Shown: positions 60,836 to 64,000 of the stretch, piece after piece
How positions within the stretch are numbered: position 1 is the first letter of the stretch
Layout of the letters: every line of letters begins with the position of its first letter
NCBI RefSeq assembly: GCF_003590095.1
Contig: NC_039499.1
Span: 868,001 to 932,000, forward strand
Direction: 5' to 3'
Length of the DNA: 64,000 nt
Source of the DNA: Trichoplusia ni
Lineage: Eukaryota; Arthropoda; Insecta; Lepidoptera; Noctuidae
Position numbers and translations under genes: made by a program
Notes under the pieces: generated by a model
Databases searched by the model: none
Told to the model about the DNA's origin: nothing
Seen by the model: the letters and a program-made list of their open reading frames with translations, nothing else

Positions 60836-63800
60836 TCCGTTATGCGTGCAATCAAATTACCAATTAGCTTGTACTAGGGCGCCATATGTGGGTAATTTAC
60901 AATTTTATTACATTGTAAATACATTTTATGCATAATTTAATTACTTGAAACGTTCTATAATTAGAAATTGGTGATATTAAGCAGAAATAACAGGATATTG
61001 CATGCTATTTGTGTCTCTTTGCAAGAAAAACGCGATGTAAACTCATTTGAAAAGAGTTTAAAATCACGTAACCAAATATACCTATAGTTTTTATTACTAA
61101 CTGTACATCAGAAATTAATTACGAGACTTTACTCTTTGCTCTCGTTGTCAACTCTACTGTAGAAATAATTGCTTGCCAAGTACTAATGACATATTATTCT
61201 CCAGAAATGACTGCCTTATGCGTTCTCGCTATATCCTTCAACTTTATGAATGTTGTGTCACAAACTTTTCTATTTACAGACGCAAGAGAATCCAACATAA
61301 GACGTTACGATTTATTACTTATAAAGTTGTTGTTTTCACTTGCTTTCAGACTCATAGAGGTTTAAGGTAGAATTTATTGTCGTTTGTAAGCTGCCTTGTA
61401 CTTACTCCAATATTTCTGAGTTGATTAATATCGATTGATAATGGTTATAGCGATGAAAATTGGGGAAGACAAAATGTTTCATCGCAATAAAATAATTCGC
61501 GTAAATGATTAGAATTTCAATTGTATAGCAATGTCACACTTTTTCCACTAGTGCCGTGATTTACTTGTCAGTTGAATCCATTTGAGCGATAGGTCAGCGT
61601 CAGCGTTCGGAACAACGCAACTTGGCTGTTGGCACTGTTCATTACATTTAATCGATTTATCAGCGTTAGAGCTTAGAGAAGTGTACAGGCTCAGAAATGT
61701 AAGCGTAGTTTTCTTTACTCTTTTGTTTTCTTTTCTGTAAAAACAGCCAGTGACTAACTTCACGAAGTCCTGCTATTGTTTTACAGCCAGTATGCTGCTA
61801 GTACTAGTTCGAAACTTTCAATTTTGAGTTTGGAATTTCGAAACTGACCGCGCTGCGAATGTGGCTAGTTTTTAGAGGAACGTACAACAGGACTCCTTTT
61901 TCAGAAACTTATTTGTGCCGCCATCTTTGTATGGATAGTTCTCTTTGGTTCAGGAGTTTGTCGTTCAGTTCCACTTTTAATAATGACATAGTAAGTTTTA
62001 CTGTATTTTTTTCAAGTAGTGTTGTGCTTGTACTGTGACAACTAACAGTGTATTAAAAACTATGTTTTTCTGTATAAACTTTATCTAGAACGGAAACTAT
62101 ACTGAATGAAAGTCTTACTAAGTAAACGTTAAGTAAACATTGTCTAATTCATAAACACGTTATTTAACAGATGCTTTTTAAAGTGGAGTATCGACTTCCG
62201 AACTTACGAAACGATTAGTACAAGAATAGCTTCAAAATAAATACAAGTGCCAATCACATCATGAAATGTAGTATCGTGGTCAATGGTCCTGTTAATTTTT
62301 ATGCGATAATATAATAATATATAGGTACTGATAGTTAAATATCTAAAAATCTTGTATAAATACTTTTAATTAATGTTTCCTGAAAATGGTGCAGTACATC
62401 ATTGTTTTGTTGATATTACAAAATACCAACTTTTTAATAAGATAATTATACGTTCCAAAGCTACAAAAAAAAAAAACAAACAATAACAAAACTTGTACAA
62501 TTACTGATGTAAATTCCTGGTTTTGCTTGCGTACGGTACGATCTATGTGGGACATAAGTGTGATTAATAATAAAATTTCCTTGCATTTCCAAATTCCTTG
62601 CGTCGTACCCCGCCCAAATCAAGCTTCTTCTTTACATACAGTCAGTATACAATCTGATGTCAAACTTTAAACTGTCCTTAGTTGGACTTGGCTTTACACA
62701 CCATTCAAAATTATCAGGTACCTATGCAGATTTCCTCGCGATTTTCATCACCGTGAAAACGGTGACACGCAAGTGATAATAACTTTGTAATATGCATTCG
62801 AAAAGACATTGGTGGACTATCTACAAACCTTTGAGAAGGTAGACCAGCGGTCATGGTACTATACCAAGCTTAAGACTATTTAAATAAAACCTTTCTTTAT
62901 ATTACAGTAATTGCTCACATTTATTTTCGACTATAAGAGAGCTACCTGCTTCCCAGTTTAATTTTCGACTCGCGTTTGTTTAAATAACAGAAAAAGTTAT
63001 AAATTCAAAGTTTATTTTTAAATAATCATAAATATCATTGGTACAGCTACTTTTTATATATTCAACCTTTGTAAGATGAATGGTACAAATGTTTATATCT
63101 GGGATCCTTGGATTCTGCGTGAGTATAAGCAAATATTATATGGAAATGAGTAGAAATGAGTAATGATTTTTGCAATGATGCCATTTAAACACGTTTAAAT
63201 TCTGTTGTGTTACTTAATTTACATAACGTATGCGTTTTTTATTTATTTTTAATCACTGCTATAGTAAACGTAGGCACAATAGTAGTATATTACTCTACTG
63301 TGACGTAGGTATGTACGTTTGTTATTGCTTCACAATGTGTAGTATAATTTTTCTTCTTTTTACTGAATGTTACGGAAGCTATAACCGACATCTGAGAGAT
63401 CGCAGTCGAGGCAAAAAGCAAGTTATTTAAATAAAAAGTACCTACTTATAATTCGCGCCAGTTACATTTTTATCATGTCTAAGATTTTTTTATTCATAAC
63501 AGTCCAATTTTACGATCATAAAAACAATGATACCTAGTTACAAAAAGACAAGCAAATATAGAAATATCCATCCTACTCTATTTTCGTCTAAATGTAATAT
63601 TTGTAAACATATTTCATATTTGCTGTAGTAGCGTAGGAGTATATACATACATACATACTTACAAACTGTTAATATATTCGTCTATTGTTTTCATAACAGT
63701 TCCTGCGATAACCTCGCCAGCTTAATACTAAACTAATTCTGATAATTCTATTAAAATAAACAACTCTAAATAAAGCTTGTGGTTATAAATTTCATTTCAA

Positions 63801-64000
63801 AATGTTGAAATCAAATAAATAAATTGTTTTATATTGTAAAACCATATAAGAATAAAAATCGATTTAAATAAATAGTTTGGTACATGGCCACAATTAGCTG
63901 TCTTTTAATAGCGATAGAAACAACCCTTGTATGGACTTTATTATTTATCGGCAACATTTGTGCAGGGCTCCGATTCCAATGCCTGATGAATGAATGGCAA

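Larger units (their letters stand above)
34401..64000. other. 30 kb upstream of the Elk coding region; no gene recognised
   Basis: No open frame here shows a recognisable protein family. The stretch holds SINEs, Helitrons, LINE tails, a MITE, a perfect hairpin, a (GT)n microsatellite and several unclassified dispersed repeats listed separately. It must contain, or lead to, the untranslated first exon and promoter of Elk, but I could not locate them. Part of it may therefore be a 5' UTR intron and part intergenic. Confidence 0.6.

Noticed and set aside
63643..63660. Short TACATACATAC tandem
   Set aside because: Too short and common in AT-rich DNA to list as a feature.
1..64000. CRISPR arrays, bacterial operons, rRNA or organellar genes
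   Set aside because: No regularly spaced repeats, no ribosomal or organellar sequence; introns and repeats show eukaryotic nuclear DNA.

Overview
The window is animal nuclear DNA, most likely from a moth or butterfly (Lepidoptera). It is AT-rich and intron-rich. It carries dispersed repeats of lepidopteran type: tRNA-derived SINEs, short non-autonomous Helitrons with 5'-TC...CTAG-3' ends inserted between A and T, RTE-type LINE tails ending in (GAT)n, and MITE-like inverted repeats. No bacterial, organellar or viral gene organisation was seen.

The only protein-coding gene I can support is one complete minus-strand gene for an Elk (eag-like, KCNH subfamily) voltage-gated potassium channel. It runs from an ATG at 34360 down to a TAA at 5147-5149. 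I reconstructed 15 coding exons from splice sites, protein similarity and phase. They sum to 3144 nt with the reading frame kept across all 14 introns, giving about 1047 residues, in the range of vertebrate Elk channels (KCNH3/4/8). In order the protein has a PAS cap and PAS domain (exons 1-3), a basic linker (exon 4), S1 to S6 with a GFGN selectivity filter (exons 5-9), a C-linker and cyclic-nucleotide-binding homology domain with a YNL intrinsic-ligand motif (exons 9-12), a short coiled coil (exons 13-14) and a Ser/Thr-rich tail (exon 15).

Layout: 1-5146 is 3' flank with repeats; 5147-10452 holds the compact block of exons 15 to 4; 10453-16657 is intron 3; exon 3 (16658-16795) and exon 2 (18816-19046) are separated by a 2-kb intron 2; 19047-34284 is the 15-kb intron 1; the first coding exon is at 34285-34360. 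A strong splice acceptor just 5' of the ATG (34399-34400) implies at least one further untranslated exon and the promoter upstream, in or beyond 34401-64000. That last 30 kb holds no recognisable gene, only transposable-element remnants, microsatellites and unannotated AT-rich DNA.

The hunt found no new biological system. The more interesting points are a GC-AG intron in Elk, in-frame tandem acceptors and donors in its C-terminal part, a lineage insertion in the CNBH domain, Helitron copies with precise ends, a 5'-truncated LINE with a perfect 12-bp target duplication, a perfect 16-bp hairpin, a MITE, an unnamed short dispersed repeat seen seven times, and a 206-codon open frame inside intron 1.
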